Of a stretch of DNA of 64,000 bases, positions 1 to 9,602 are shown in pieces; position 1 is the stretch's first letter; the number at the start of each line of letters is the position of its first letter. This DNA is from Natrinema hispanicum (lineage in GTDB: Archaea > Halobacteriota > Halobacteria > Halobacteriales > Natrialbaceae): positions 62,001 through 126,000 of the forward strand of contig NZ_FOIC01000007.1 of NCBI RefSeq assembly GCF_900111485.1, given 5' to 3'. The notes under the pieces were generated by a model. The model was not told where the DNA came from and did not search any database. It was given only the letters and a program-made list of their open reading frames with translations. The translations under genes and the position numbers were made by a program.

Positions 1-510
1 TGGGACCTGATGAACGCCGTCGCTGAAGGGATGTCTCGGAGCGAGTTCGAGCGCGAACTGTTCGGCCAGTGTGCCCAGCAGTTTGCCTGGGCGCGCGAGA
101 TGCTCCGCCATCCCGTCTCGATCGCTGGCGTCCACGTCCACGCCCTCGACGCTGCCGGCCACGCCTACGCCGACGACGAGGACGCGCTCCGACACGCCTA
201 CGCCCGCGTCGGCGAGTTCGTCGAGGAGATGGTCGACGCACTCGAGGACGGCGACGACCTGCTGCTCCTTAGCGACCACGGCATGCGCACTGCATTCTAC
301 CCGCCTGATGCTGGCAAGAATCCCGCGACGCACTCTTGGCGGGCGTACGCGAGTGCAACGACCGACACCCGTCCCGAATCAGTGTTCGACGTCAGAGACT
401 GGGTCGACACACACGTCAGCGACACGCGTGTCGAACGTGAGAACGACGAGGGCGGAGAGACCATCGACGTCCCCGAAGATCATCTGCGCGAACTCGGTTA
501 CCTCGATTGA
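1..510 (+). CDS. Alkaline-phosphatase-superfamily hydrolase, C-terminal part (cut by window edge)
   Basis: The frame is open to the first base of the window, so the gene starts upstream and only about the last 169 residues are visible. They contain VHVHALDAAGH and LSDHGM, the Asp/His metal-ligand motifs of the alkaline phosphatase/sulfatase/phosphodiesterase superfamily, then ESVFDVRDWVD and a C-terminal HLRELGYLD. The next gene, which faces it, has the same motifs in the same order (HALDAAGH, LSDHGM, SVFDVRDWVD, LRDLGYLE), so the two are paralogues in convergent orientation. Substrate cannot be read from the sequence; in haloarchaea such proteins often lie near surface-glycan genes, and a flippase gene follows here. 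Confidence 0.75.
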   Translation, partial: WDLMNAVAEGMSRSEFERELFGQCAQQFAWAREMLRHPVSIAGVHVHALDAAGHAYADDEDALRHAYARVGEFVEEMVDALEDGDDLLLLSDHGMRTAFYPPDAGKNPATHSWRAYASATTDTRPESVFDVRDWVDTHVSDTRVERENDEGGETIDVPEDHLRELGYLD

Positions 511-536
511 AAGGCGATGGGACAGGTACCGATCGG

Positions 537-1487
537 TTACTCGAGGTAGCCCAGATCCCGAAGCTGTTCTTCCGTCGTGTCCATCACTGCCGGCTGTCGC
601 TCGGCTCGCCTGTCGTCGCTGTCGGCAGCGTGTTCGTCGACCCAGTCGCGAACGTCGAACACGCTTTCTGGCAGATCAGCGGCGAGCGTTGTCGATGCGA
701 GCGCCCGCCAGCTGTGAAAGCCGGGTTTGGAATCGCCGTCGATCCACTCAACTTGCATGCCGTGATCCGACAGCACCAGCAGTTCGTCGACGTGCTCGCG
801 GACGGACCCGAGCAGGCGATCGACCCGTTCGTACACCTCCCGCAGGCGGTCCGGGTGTGTCGCGAAGGCGTGGCCGGCGGCATCGAGGGCGTGCATGTGG
901 ACCCCGGCAACGGCCACGTCCGTCTGTCCCATCCCCTGCAACCAGCCGGCCTCGAGGCCGGCATTCCCGTACAGCCGCCGCCAGAGTTCGTCGTCAGAGA
1001 TGTCATCGCGCGAGGCGAGGTTGAGCCAGTGCCAGGTTTCGCTCAAGTGTTTTCCAGGGGTGACGCCGGGCCACCAGCGGACGACGCGATTGTCAGGCTC
1101 AAAGAGGTGCGAGTGGTCGGTCTGTCGGAGCGTCATCCCGACGCCGTCGGTTCCGCTGCCGTCTTCGGCCGCACCGCCGTCTCCGCGCAGCCACGTGCCG
1201 ATCTTAACACGCGCGTCCTTTGGCAAGAGATAGGGAGCCACCGCACTCGCGTACTCGAGGACCGGATTGCGCCACTGCTGTTGCTCGCCGGTCGAGGCGA
1301 GGCCGTGGCTCGGCGGCTCGACGCCCGTCGCAACCGATGTCCAGACCTCGAGCGTATTCGGGTTCTCGCCGGAATGGGCGAACGTCTCGAGTTTCCCGTG
1401 GGTCTCGAGCAACATGTTCTCACACCCCCACTCGCGGGCGAGGTCGTAGTCGGCGGCGTCAAGGGCGATAATCCCCAGCATCGTCAT
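537..1487 (-). CDS. Alkaline-phosphatase-superfamily hydrolase (sulfatase/phosphodiesterase type)
   Basis: A predicted metal-dependent phosphatase, sulfatase or phosphodiesterase. The chosen start gives MTMLGIIALDAADYDLA, which places the first metal-ligand Asp near residue 10 as usual in this family. The frame stays open upstream to 1640, but the extra ~51 residues look non-homologous; 1520 is another possible start. Later motifs are TSVATGV, the likely nucleophile Ser/Thr region, then HMHALDAAGH and LSDHGM. It ends LRDLGYLE like the convergent paralogue to its left. There is no signal peptide or membrane segment, so it is probably cytoplasmic. The substrate is unknown; neighbouring polysaccharide-export genes make a glycan-linked role possible. 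Confidence 0.7.
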   Translation of the reverse strand: MTMLGIIALDAADYDLAREWGCENMLLETHGKLETFAHSGENPNTLEVWTSVATGVEPPSHGLASTGEQQQWRNPVLEYASAVAPYLLPKDARVKIGTWLRGDGGAAEDGSGTDGVGMTLRQTDHSHLFEPDNRVVRWWPGVTPGKHLSETWHWLNLASRDDISDDELWRRLYGNAGLEAGWLQGMGQTDVAVAGVHMHALDAAGHAFATHPDRLREVYERVDRLLGSVREHVDELLVLSDHGMQVEWIDGDSKPGFHSWRALASTTLAADLPESVFDVRDWVDEHAADSDDRRAERQPAVMDTTEEQLRDLGYLE

Positions 1488-1794
1488 GCAGAGACACACC
1501 ACGACTGGCCTCTTCAACATCCGGGCAGCGTCTCTCTTGGTGTCGCTGACGGGGGTGGCCGAAGATTGAACCCTTGCTATCGATTCGACGATCGGAGCAG
1601 GCGGTACACTGATACGCCCGGATAATGAGTGTGACCGCACGCAACTACGCTGGTGCTAGCCTAATGCTGCGTCCCCTCCCGTGTCGTTTCCGTCGATCGA
1701 ACGTGATCGCTCGAGCGGTGGCTGGCGTGGTCAGCTCCATATACCACGGGAATCGAGCTAGAATCGCCGCTCTGTCGCCGTTGGCTCGAAACGA

Positions 1795-3246
1795 ATGACG
1801 GACGCGACGTCGGTCAGCCTCGGCGGCGAGACAGTGAAGGCGACGGCCGCGAAGTTCACGATGGCTGCGATCGGCTTCGCTGGCACCATCGTCTTCGCGC
1901 GGGTGCTCGGGCCGGCCGGGTTCGGCGGGTTCTATCTGCTCTTCTCGCTGGTCAAACTCGGCGATCGCGCGGTCAACGGCTGGGGAACGGCGATCATGAA
2001 GCGATTCTCGGAGGCCGGTGCCCCCGAACGTGAGCTGATCGGCGGCCAACTAGTGTTTACGCTTGGCTGGCTGGGGCTTATGGGCGTGGTCAGCCTCCTC
2101 GCGTCGCAGTGGCTCGTGTCCTATACGGGACTCGCTGCGGCACCGGTGTTGTTCGTCGTCCTGATGAGTGCTGTCACGCTCTACGAGCCGACCGACCGCG
2201 TCGTCCAGGCGCGGGGCCTCGTCGGTGCCTCGATGTGGATCGATACCTTCCGGTCGCTGTTGACGTTCCCGCTCCAGCTTGCACTCGTCCTCCTCGGACT
2301 TGGTGCCGCCGGCATGGCCTACGGGCTGGCTGCGGCGACGTTCCTCTCATTGCCCGTTCTCTGGTACTTTGTGCGGACGAAACCGACGATTCCCTCCCGT
2401 GATACCATCACGAGCCTCTGGTCGTACGCGAAATACAGCATTCCGAACTCGTTTCTGGGACAGACCTACGACCGGTTCGACATTCTCCTCCTCGGCTATC
2501 TCCTCGCGCCGGCAGCGGCCGGCCAGTACGAAGTCGCGCTGAAGCTCACCGTCCCGGCAACGTTCGTGATGATGGCCGCCCAGAGTGTGCTGATGGCCCG
2601 TGTCAGTCGACTCCACAGTCAGGGCGAAGACGTCAGCGACGACGTCTCGAACACGCTCGCGTTCGCGAGTATCGTCGCGATTCCGATGTTTTTCGGCGCT
2701 GTCGCGATGCCCGAACTGCTCGTGGTGACCGCGTTCGGGTCCGAGTACGCCGACGCCGCCGCGCTGCTGGTTGGGCTCGCGCTGTTCCAGATCGTGAGCA
2801 CACAAAGCGGCCCACTCACGAGTGCGATCGGCGGGATCGACCGGCCGGACGTGAACACGTGGATTTCGTCGACGACGCTTGCGCTGAACATCGTCCTTGG
2901 CGTCGCACTGACACTTGCATACGGGGCGATCGGGGTCGTGATCGCGACAGTCGTCGCCGAGACGCTGCGGTATCTCCTCTCCGCATACGTCGTCAGCCGG
3001 GAACTGCCGGCTGTCGAATTAGTCCCCCGGACGCTGCTCGAGCAGGTCGCCGCCGCGGTGTTGATGTTCGTGCTGGTCCGACCGCTCATCGACATCGTCG
3101 CCGTCGACCGGTGGTATCACCTGCTCGCCGTCGTCGCGTTCGGCGCGGCGGTGTACTCGGTGGCACTGTTCGCCATCAGTCGTAAACTCCGTGTGACGAT
3201 CGAGGGCGTCGTTCGAGAGTCGCGACTCGAGATATCGAGTAACTGA
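1795..3246 (+). CDS. Wzx/MATE-type polysaccharide flippase
   Basis: A 483-residue integral membrane protein with about 12-14 hydrophobic segments, typical of the oligosaccharide flippase (Wzx/RfbX, MVF) superfamily. The N-terminal region shows ARVLGPAGFGGFYLLFSLVKL, the usual motif around the first two helices, and LVxxxALFQIVST-type helices follow. Predicted role: moving lipid-linked oligosaccharides across the membrane for surface glycan or protein N-glycosylation, as proposed for AglR-like proteins. Its length is normal for the family. It stands alone on the plus strand between two minus-strand genes, so no biosynthetic operon partner is visible here. The donor lipid and glycan cannot be inferred. 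Confidence 0.85.
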   Translation: MTDATSVSLGGETVKATAAKFTMAAIGFAGTIVFARVLGPAGFGGFYLLFSLVKLGDRAVNGWGTAIMKRFSEAGAPERELIGGQLVFTLGWLGLMGVVSLLASQWLVSYTGLAAAPVLFVVLMSAVTLYEPTDRVVQARGLVGASMWIDTFRSLLTFPLQLALVLLGLGAAGMAYGLAAATFLSLPVLWYFVRTKPTIPSRDTITSLWSYAKYSIPNSFLGQTYDRFDILLLGYLLAPAAAGQYEVALKLTVPATFVMMAAQSVLMARVSRLHSQGEDVSDDVSNTLAFASIVAIPMFFGAVAMPELLVVTAFGSEYADAAALLVGLALFQIVSTQSGPLTSAIGGIDRPDVNTWISSTTLALNIVLGVALTLAYGAIGVVIATVVAETLRYLLSAYVVSRELPAVELVPRTLLEQVAAAVLMFVLVRPLIDIVAVDRWYHLLAVVAFGAAVYSVALFAISRKLRVTIEGVVRESRLEISSN

Positions 3247-3291
3247 TCTGCGTTGGCTCGCGTTTCGCCGCGGGTCCGGGACGCTGGTGGG

Positions 3292-4299
3292 TTAGTCGCC
3301 GGTCACGGGGTCCCGATTCCAGAACTCGCTTCCCTTCTTCAGTTTTGGCACCCACGTATCGCTCGTCTTCGAGAGCAACGCGACGCGGGAGGCCGGGACG
3401 CCCATGACCTCGTCAAACTCGGGCATGTGGTCGGCCACCGATTCCGCGAAGTCCATGACCGCCTCGTGGTCAGGCATCGACGAGCGGTCGAGTCGACCGC
3501 GCGAGTGACCGATGTGCATGTAGGCTTTCAGCTCGATGAAATCGGGGTCGGCCTGCTGGTAGAAGCCAGCATACCAGTCGGGATGATGCATGTTCTCGCC
3601 GTCGACCAGCGTCGTCCGGAGGACGGTGCGGGTCTCGTCTTTGTCGGCGAGGACGGCCATCGTCTCGAGCAGCTTTGCCCAGGCGTCGTCCTCCATCGCG
3701 CCGACGACCTGATCGAAGGTGTGACGCTCGGGGGCGTCGACGCTGACGTACAGCTGGGTGGGATCGCATTCACGGAGCACCTCGGGACGGGTGCCATTGG
3801 AAACGAGGAACGTGGTGATGTCCCGGTCGTGGAAGGCCTCGATGAGTTCTGGCAGGTAGGGATAGAGCGTCGGCTCGCCGTCGAGACTGATGGCAACGTG
3901 GCGCGGTTCCATCGCCTGGTCGAAGACCTCGCGAGGGACCTCTTCGTTGCCGCCAAAGCCCGAGAGCAGTTTCTTCTGGAGTTTGATCGAGGCGTCGACG
4001 ACCGCCTCGGGGTCGTCCCACTCGACGTCATCGAGTTCGTATGCGTGGCCGTTGTGATCGCGCCAGCAGAAGACACAGCGCTCGTTACATCGGACGACCG
4101 GCGTCATCTGGATGCAGCGGTGGGATTCGATCCCATAGAAGATGTTCTTGTAACACTTCCCCTCGCCGCGGAGGGCGTTTGCCGTCCAGCCGCAGGTCTG
4201 AGCAGCCGTGTGGTTCTCGCTGTGGTAGTCCGGACTCGAGACCTGTGCCGGCCCGCCATCCTCGTCGGCGTCGGCCCCGGAAGGTGCGGAATCGCTCAT
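3292..4299 (-). CDS. taw1: tRNA 4-demethylwyosine synthase (radical SAM, Taw1/TYW1)
   Basis: Converts N1-methylguanosine-37 of tRNA-Phe to 4-demethylwyosine using pyruvate and S-adenosylmethionine. The radical-SAM Cx3Cx2C motif is C71-NER-C75-VF-C78. Three further cysteines, C36, C49 and C62, are spaced 13 residues apart and match the second [4Fe-4S] cluster known in archaeal TYW1 proteins. ISLDGEPTLYPYL and VSNGTRPEVL are the family's SAM- and substrate-pocket motifs. At 335 residues it is a typical archaeal enzyme without the flavodoxin domain of the eukaryotic form. It is convergent with the flippase gene and has no operon partner apart from a possible small membrane protein upstream. Confidence 0.93.
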   Translation of the reverse strand: MSDSAPSGADADEDGGPAQVSSPDYHSENHTAAQTCGWTANALRGEGKCYKNIFYGIESHRCIQMTPVVRCNERCVFCWRDHNGHAYELDDVEWDDPEAVVDASIKLQKKLLSGFGGNEEVPREVFDQAMEPRHVAISLDGEPTLYPYLPELIEAFHDRDITTFLVSNGTRPEVLRECDPTQLYVSVDAPERHTFDQVVGAMEDDAWAKLLETMAVLADKDETRTVLRTTLVDGENMHHPDWYAGFYQQADPDFIELKAYMHIGHSRGRLDRSSMPDHEAVMDFAESVADHMPEFDEVMGVPASRVALLSKTSDTWVPKLKKGSEFWNRDPVTGD

Positions 4300-4368
4300 G
4301 TTAGCGGCCGTTGGACCGGGGTGGGCAAAAGGCGTGTGGTGTGTACGGCGACTCGAGCCGGCAGCCGG

Positions 4369-4701
4369 TCACTCGTCGCGGTTCCCGTCGCTCGAGGAGT
4401 CGCCAGGGCCGTCAGGCAACGAGAACGGATCAGCGGAGTCGTCGTTGTGTGTCACGTCGTCGCGTTCGAACAGGTACAGCGCCGGTCCCCCGACGACCAT
4501 CACGAGCAGGCCAGGAATCGGCACGGCAAGCGGTGCGAGATAGAGCCCAAGCGCACTCCCCCAGGCGATGGCCACGATTCCTGCCCAGACCGTTGGTCTC
4601 GAGACACCGACTCGAGTTGCGTCCCGATAGACGACAGCGGCAGCGCCGAGCACGACCGCGATCCCAAAGAGTGCGACTGCGCCCACCTGCAGGAAACTCA
4701 T
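4369..4701 (-). CDS. Small hypothetical membrane protein
   Basis: A 110-residue protein with three hydrophobic stretches (about residues 5-25, 38-55 and 58-78) and a hydrophilic Asp/Ser-rich C-terminal tail (DDSADPFSLPDGPGDSSS). Its codon usage and acidic tail fit a haloarchaeal gene. I do not recognise a domain. It lies about 70 bp upstream of the Taw1 gene on the same strand, so co-transcription is possible, but nothing links the functions. The alternative frame on the plus strand over this region is longer but has no recognisable features and runs antisense through Taw1. Confidence 0.6.
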   Translation of the reverse strand: MSFLQVGAVALFGIAVVLGAAAVVYRDATRVGVSRPTVWAGIVAIAWGSALGLYLAPLAVPIPGLLVMVVGGPALYLFERDDVTHNDDSADPFSLPDGPGDSSSDGNRDE

Positions 4702-4877
4702 ACGCCGAGTTATACTGCTAGCTGTAAGTCAGTGTCGCGATTCGTCGATCCGACCCGGGCACGTGTAGCGATACCGTCACGCGGAGCCGAGCGCTTCGTG
4801 GTCGCCACCCGTCGCGTCGGTTGCCGCCGGCGTAGAGCTATATAGAGCTATGTCGCCACTGATCGGTATATATGGTT

Positions 4878-4898
4878 CATAGCATCGTATTTTTATAG
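4878..4898 (+). promoter_or_regulatory. Shared pst promoter element, copy 1 (pstS1)
   Basis: Reads CATAGCATCGTATTT followed by a TATA-like TTATAG. The same 15-base core occurs before pstS2 and pstS3. The AT-rich box is centred about 26 bp before the pstS1 ATG, so the transcript should be leaderless or nearly so. Just upstream (about 4831-4853) are two copies of AGAGCTAT. Phosphate control is inferred from the genes it precedes. Confidence 0.8.
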
Positions 4899-4918
4899 CC
4901 CATCGGATTTCTCAGGTG

Positions 4919-6016
4919 ATGGCAGACAACCAGTTCGAGCGCTCTGTGGATTCGGTATCGCGGCGGAAGTTCATCGCAGCGACCGGCGCACTCGGAACGA
5001 TGGCAGCCGCCGGCTGTCTGGGCAATGCAAGCAGCGACGGGAGCACCGGCCCACTGACGGCCGACGGTTCCTCCACCGTGTACCCAATCACGTCCGACGC
5101 GGCGTCCTACTGGAACTCCAACCACCCCGCCGATGACGGCGAATACTGGGGATCCAACTCCGAAGGCACAGCGCCCGGCTATGACCAGATCGACAACTCC
5201 GACAACAAGAACCTCGCCGACTACTGGGCAGGCCTCTACGGCTTCGAGCCAAAGGACGGCGCTGCGCCGCCGTTCTCGGTCAACGTCGGTCTCAGCCACT
5301 CCGGGACCGGCATCGAGAAGGTCGCCAACGGGCAGGTCGACATCGGTGACGCCAGCTCGAGCGTCGCTGACGAGCTCCCCGACGCCAGCCAGGAAGAACT
5401 CGACAAGTACACCGACCACGTCGTCGCACGCGACGGCCAGCCTGTCGTCGTGAGCAGGGAAGTCTGGGACGCTGGCGTCGAGAAGCTGACCGGCGAGCAG
5501 GTTCGTGGGATCTACACCGGCGAGATCACGAACTGGTCCGAGATCCCCAGCTACAGCGGGCCGGACAAAGAGATTCAAGCTGTCGGCCGCGCAGTCGGCT
5601 CTGGTACCGACACGGCCTTCCGCGCCAACATGCTCGGCGACCCCGAGGCCGAGATGAACGTCGACGTCCGCAAGGGCCAGAACCAGCAGGTTCAGACGAC
5701 GGTTGCCGACTCCGACAACGCCATCGCGTACATGGCGCTTGCGTTCGTCGACATGGACCGCGTCCCTGCGATCTCGCTCGAACTCGACGGGACGACCTAC
5801 ACGCTCGGCGAGAACCTCGGCTCGAAGGACTACCCGCTCTCCCGTGAGCTCCACTGCTACACCTACGAGGGCACCAGCGAGAAGGAAGCGGCGTTCATCA
5901 ACATGCTGCTGAGCGAGTTCGGCCAGCAGCACTTCGTCAAGCCGAACAATTACTTCATGCTCCCTCCCGAGGAGCGCGACGAGCAGCGCTCGAAGCTGCC
6001 TGAGCAGTCGAACTAA
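4919..6016 (+). CDS. pstS: Phosphate-binding lipoprotein PstS (first of three)
   Basis: The extracellular phosphate-binding component of the first Pst ABC importer. The N-terminus has a twin-arginine signal with lipobox: SRRKFIAATGALG, then AAAGCLG. PstS motifs are ADGSSTVYPI, SHSGTGIEKV, VDIGDASSSV and AVGSGTDTAF, the loops that hold phosphate. Length 365 residues is normal. I chose the ATG at 4919; a GTG lies just before it, but the ATG fits the promoter spacing seen in the other copies. It heads pstS-pstC-pstA-pstB-phoU with a 30-bp gap to pstC. It differs clearly from the other two PstS proteins, which share VTVTVDSTGSGGGF-type motifs that this one lacks. Confidence 0.93.
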   Translation: MADNQFERSVDSVSRRKFIAATGALGTMAAAGCLGNASSDGSTGPLTADGSSTVYPITSDAASYWNSNHPADDGEYWGSNSEGTAPGYDQIDNSDNKNLADYWAGLYGFEPKDGAAPPFSVNVGLSHSGTGIEKVANGQVDIGDASSSVADELPDASQEELDKYTDHVVARDGQPVVVSREVWDAGVEKLTGEQVRGIYTGEITNWSEIPSYSGPDKEIQAVGRAVGSGTDTAFRANMLGDPEAEMNVDVRKGQNQQVQTTVADSDNAIAYMALAFVDMDRVPAISLELDGTTYTLGENLGSKDYPLSRELHCYTYEGTSEKEAAFINMLLSEFGQQHFVKPNNYFMLPPEERDEQRSKLPEQSN

Positions 6017-6046
6017 CGCGCGTCGCCGTTCAACCACCGTTATTCT

Positions 6047-7123
6047 ATGTCAACGACAGAATTACACCAACAAGTACGAGAGCGGTTCGGGGTCGAGACG
6101 ATCGACGACCGCGTCGTGGCGCTGGGAGCAGCGGGAGCGCTGTGTCTCCTCGTGTCGGCGATCACGTTCCTGATCGGATCGCCGTTTACAGCGCTGCCCT
6201 TCGCGGGCTTCCTGTTCACGGTCGCGTACGGGCTCTACGAGTACCAGGCGGCCACGGCCAAGGCGCTGAGCTTTCTGGCGACGATCGGGACCGGGACGAT
6301 CCTCGCGCTGATCACCTTCTACCTGCTCGTCGAGGCGCTGCCTGCGATTCGACTCATGGGCGCAGAGATGTTCACGTCCACTTCCGAGCCGATGTGGCGC
6401 ACGCGCGGTGAGGAAATGTACTCGCTCGTGCCGATGATGTGGGGCACACTCGTGACGACGGTTCTGGCGATGCTGATCGCCGGCCCGCTCGGCGTCGCGG
6501 GCGCACTGTTCATCAGTGAGATCGCGCCCGACGCGGTCCGCGAGGTCGTCAAACCCGCCGTCGAGACGCTCGCGGGCATCCCTTCGATCGTCTACGGCTT
6601 CATCGGCTTCACCATCCTGAACGACTACATGATGGAGAGTCTAGAACTGCCGACGTCTGGCAGCCTCGTGATCGTGGGGCTGGTCGTCGGGCTGATGTCG
6701 CTGCCGACGGTCGTCTCCGTCGCCGAGGACGCCATCGCGAGCGTTCCCGAATCGATGAAAAGCGGCTCCCTCGCGCTTGGAACGACCGACTGGCAGACGA
6801 TCAAAAGCATCACCATCCCCGCCTCGTTCTCGGGAGTGTCGGCTGCCGTGCTACTCGGCGTCGGACGCGCCATCGGCGAGACGATGGCGGCGACGGTGAT
6901 TCTGGGCCACGCCCAGCGGCTGCCCGATCCGCTATACGACGTCTTCGGTAACACGGAGACGCTGACCAGCCTCATCGCGAGCCAGTACGGTGTCGCCAGT
7001 GGAACGCACATGAGCGCGCTGTTCGCCGCGGGCGTCGTGCTGTTCGTCAGTGTCACCGTGCTGTCGATCGGCTCGCAGTATATTGAACGACGAATGAAAC
7101 ATCAGCTACAGGGTGAATCATGA
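6047..7123 (+). CDS. pstC: Phosphate ABC transporter permease PstC (system 1)
   Basis: A membrane permease pairing with PstA to form the phosphate channel. The 358-residue protein has about eight hydrophobic segments. The C-terminal two thirds carries PstC signatures: SLVPMMWGTLVTTVLA, ETLAGIPSIVYGF and the ABC-interaction loop PESMKSGSLALGTTDWQTI, followed by GVGRAIGETMAA. Three extra N-terminal hydrophobic segments (about residues 25-100) precede the core. Its stop codon overlaps the pstA start in ATGA, implying translational coupling. It belongs to the phosphate-responsive operon begun by pstS1. Confidence 0.93.
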   Translation: MSTTELHQQVRERFGVETIDDRVVALGAAGALCLLVSAITFLIGSPFTALPFAGFLFTVAYGLYEYQAATAKALSFLATIGTGTILALITFYLLVEALPAIRLMGAEMFTSTSEPMWRTRGEEMYSLVPMMWGTLVTTVLAMLIAGPLGVAGALFISEIAPDAVREVVKPAVETLAGIPSIVYGFIGFTILNDYMMESLELPTSGSLVIVGLVVGLMSLPTVVSVAEDAIASVPESMKSGSLALGTTDWQTIKSITIPASFSGVSAAVLLGVGRAIGETMAATVILGHAQRLPDPLYDVFGNTETLTSLIASQYGVASGTHMSALFAAGVVLFVSVTVLSIGSQYIERRMKHQLQGES

Positions 7124-8673
7124 GTGGAGAGACTTCTTCCCGGACGGCCGCGCCGGGAGTCGACATGTTCGACCGCGTCGCGCTGGGTATCGTCGGGACC
7201 GCTATCGTCACGTTCCTGCTCGGCTGGACGACGCTGTTCGATCGCACGAGCCCAGACACCGCAGTCGCGGGCCTCTCCCTGTTCGCGCTGTTCGGCGTCG
7301 CGTTCCTGCTCGCGGGTGCCGGTCTGATCGCCGCCGGGATCGCGTCGAACGTCGGCCTCTTCAAAACGACCGCCGATCAGTACACCGGACTCGGAACCGG
7401 CGTCGCGTTCGGCGTCGTTGGCTTCGCGACCGGCGGCCTCGTGACGACGATCCTATTCGGCGTCGGCGCGACCGGCAGCGCCCTCGCGGGGCTGGTCGTC
7501 GCGCTCATCGTGACGCTGGGCATCGCAGTACTCCCGGAAGACATCGGAACGACGCTCCCGGTCGGCCTCCTCGCGCTGGTCTGGGGCGTCTTGCTCGCCG
7601 CCGGATTCGTCGATGTCGGCTGGGTCTGGGATCCGCCGTCGCTGGCAGCCACGTTCCACGCGCCGATCGTCGTGCCGCTTGTGACGATCGCACTCAGCCT
7701 ACTGGTCGCCTGGAGCGGTGCGATCGTCGCCGAGGGCTTTGGCAGTCAGGGCCGCCAGAACGGCGCGTACCTGATGATCGGACTGAACGCCTTCGGCATG
7801 ATCGCCGTGCTCCTGTTGCTGATCCTCTTTGTCGTCCGCAAGGGGCTGCCGACGCTCCTTGAGGGCGCACAGTTCGGTCCAGGGCTGAGCATCTCCGTTC
7901 CCTTCCTCACGAAGGGCGTCATGCTCGGCCAACAGTACAACGGCATCTTCCCGGCCATCGTCGGCACGGTCTGGCTCGTGGTCGGCGCGGTGGTGCTTGC
8001 GATCCCGATGGGGATCGGTGCTGCCGTCTTCCTCACCGAGTACGCCGAACAGGGCCGGTTTACCGCGGTCATCGAGACCGCGACCAACGCGCTGTGGAGT
8101 ACACCCAGTATCGTCTACGGCCTGTTCGGCTACGCGTTCCTCGTGCCGCGGTTTGGCAACAGGAACTCGCTGCTGGCAGGGATGATGGTTCTGGGCTTCA
8201 TGCTGCTGCCCCTGGTCGTCATCACCAGTCGGGAGGCGATCAAGAGCGTCCCCGACGAGTACCGTGACGCCAGTGCCGCGCTTGGCGTCAACCAGTGGCA
8301 GACGATTCGAAGCGTTGTGCTGCCGGCCGCGATGCCAGGCGTCGTGACGGGCGTGATCCTCGGCGTCGGCCGGATCGCAGGCGAGACGGCACCGATCCTG
8401 CTGGTCACCAGCGGGGCACCGTTCCCGGCGCGCGCGCCGAGTATTCTCGGCTCGTTCCGGTTCACTGCGACGCCGCCGTTCGTCCAGAACGAGGCGCTGC
8501 TACAGGCCTCGAGTGCGCTTCCCTACCAGCTGTACGCCGTCATCACCGCCGGTGTCGGCCAGGAGGAGGCGTTCGGATGGGGGACCGCTCTCGTACTGCT
8601 GCTGGTGGTGCTTGGCTTCTACGCCATCGGCATCGCCTCGCGGATCTACTTCAGGAGGAAGCTACACCAATGA
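7120..8673 (+). CDS. pstA: Phosphate ABC transporter permease PstA (system 1), extended N-terminus
   Basis: The second permease subunit of Pst system 1. At 517 residues it is far longer than typical bacterial PstA (about 280-300). The conserved permease core lies in the C-terminal ~270 residues: [29 protein letters not shown], and the EAA loop [19 protein letters not shown] followed by [14 protein letters not shown]. The first ~240 residues are an added region of six or seven hydrophobic helices of unknown role. The paralogue in system 2 has the same extension, so it is not an artefact. It is translationally coupled to both pstC (ATGA) and pstB (ATGA). Confidence 0.92.
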   Translation: MSGETSSRTAAPGVDMFDRVALGIVGTAIVTFLLGWTTLFDRTSPDTAVAGLSLFALFGVAFLLAGAGLIAAGIASNVGLFKTTADQYTGLGTGVAFGVVGFATGGLVTTILFGVGATGSALAGLVVALIVTLGIAVLPEDIGTTLPVGLLALVWGVLLAAGFVDVGWVWDPPSLAATFHAPIVVPLVTIALSLLVAWSGAIVAEGFGSQGRQNGAYLMIGLNAFGMIAVLLLLILFVVRKGLPTLLEGAQFGPGLSISVPFLTKGVMLGQQYNGIFPAIVGTVWLVVGAVVLAIPMGIGAAVFLTEYAEQGRFTAVIETATNALWSTPSIVYGLFGYAFLVPRFGNRNSLLAGMMVLGFMLLPLVVITSREAIKSVPDEYRDASAALGVNQWQTIRSVVLPAAMPGVVTGVILGVGRIAGETAPILLVTSGAPFPARAPSILGSFRFTATPPFVQNEALLQASSALPYQLYAVITAGVGQEEAFGWGTALVLLLVVLGFYAIGIASRIYFRRKLHQ

Positions 8674-9602
8674 GCGACCAAACAGTAACACGAACGAACG
8701 ACGAACAGCAATCGAACAGCCTCACGGACCAGCAACCCACTAGCCACACGGTCGACGCCGAGACCGACGAGCAACTCGTCGACTCGTGGACCGATTATGA
8801 GTTCGAGGGCGAGGCCGCGATCACGGTCGAGGACCTCGACGTCTACTACGGGGACGACCACGCCATCGACAGCATCTCGATGGAGATCCCCGAACAGAGC
8901 GTGACGGCCCTGATCGGGCCGTCGGGCTGTGGGAAGTCGACGTACCTCCGGTGTCTCAACCGGATGAACGACCGTATCGACAGCGCCCGGGTCGATGGGA
9001 CCGTCGAGATCGACGGCGAGAACATCTACGAAGGCGACACCGACCTGGTGGAACTCCGGAAGAAGGTCGGGATGGTGTTCCAGAGCCCGAACCCGTTCCC
9101 GAAGTCGATCCGCGAGAACGTCTCCTACGGACCGCGCAAGCACGGCGACGTGAACGTCGGCCTGCTGGGTAAGCTCCTCGGCGGTGACGACAGTGAAGCC
9201 GAACGGCGGCTCGTCGAGCGTTCGCTCAAGCAAGCCGCGCTGTGGGACGAAGTATCCGATCGCCTTGAGGACAACGCGCTCGGCCTCTCGGGCGGCCAGC
9301 AACAGCGGCTGTGCATCGCGCGCTGTCTCGCCGTCGACCCCGACGTGATCCTGATGGACGAGCCCGCGAGCGCGCTCGACCCCGTCGCGACCGCCAAGAT
9401 CGAGGACCTCATTGAACAACTCGCCGAGGAGTACACCGTCGTCGTCGTCACGCACAATATGCAGCAGGCTGCGCGGATCAGCGACCAGACCGCCGTCTTC
9501 CTCACGGGCGGCCAGCTCGTCGAGTACGACGACACTGACAAGATCTTCGAGAACCCCGAAAGCGACCGGGTCGAGGACTACGTCACCGGCAAGTTCGGGT
9601 GA
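8670..9602 (+). CDS. pstB: Phosphate ABC transporter ATPase PstB (system 1)
   Basis: The ATPase that powers phosphate import. Walker A is GPSGCGKST, the Q-loop [10 protein letters not shown], the ABC signature [13 protein letters not shown] and Walker [14 protein letters not shown]. The ~50-residue acidic N-terminal extension is typical of haloarchaeal versions. The frame stays open far upstream inside pstA, but the ATG at 8670 overlaps the pstA stop as ATGA, has an AGGAGG 11 bp before it, and aligns with paralogue PstB2, so I chose it. 310 residues. The next gene, phoU, starts on the last base of its stop codon. Confidence 0.95.
   Translation: MSDQTVTRTNDEQQSNSLTDQQPTSHTVDAETDEQLVDSWTDYEFEGEAAITVEDLDVYYGDDHAIDSISMEIPEQSVTALIGPSGCGKSTYLRCLNRMNDRIDSARVDGTVEIDGENIYEGDTDLVELRKKVGMVFQSPNPFPKSIRENVSYGPRKHGDVNVGLLGKLLGGDDSEAERRLVERSLKQAALWDEVSDRLEDNALGLSGGQQQRLCIARCLAVDPDVILMDEPASALDPVATAKIEDLIEQLAEEYTVVVVTHNMQQAARISDQTAVFLTGGQLVEYDDTDKIFENPESDRVEDYVTGKFG

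Noticed and set aside
1645-2049. A 134-codon minus-strand frame over the flippase start
   Set aside because: It is mainly antisense to the flippase N-terminus, which has recognisable membrane motifs.
3253-4845. A 530-codon plus-strand frame over Taw1 and the small membrane protein
   Set aside because: Taw1 on the minus strand has all expected iron-sulfur motifs; the plus frame has no domain and reads as a shadow.
4877-6037. A 386-codon minus-strand frame over pstS1
   Set aside because: PstS1 has a clear lipoprotein signal and binding motifs; the reverse frame is a composition artefact and would cross the pst promoter.
8295-8669. Upstream extension of pstB1 by 125 codons
   Set aside because: The segment overlaps conserved PstA core sequence in another frame, has no homology to PstB2, and a coupled ATG with an AGGAGG site follows.
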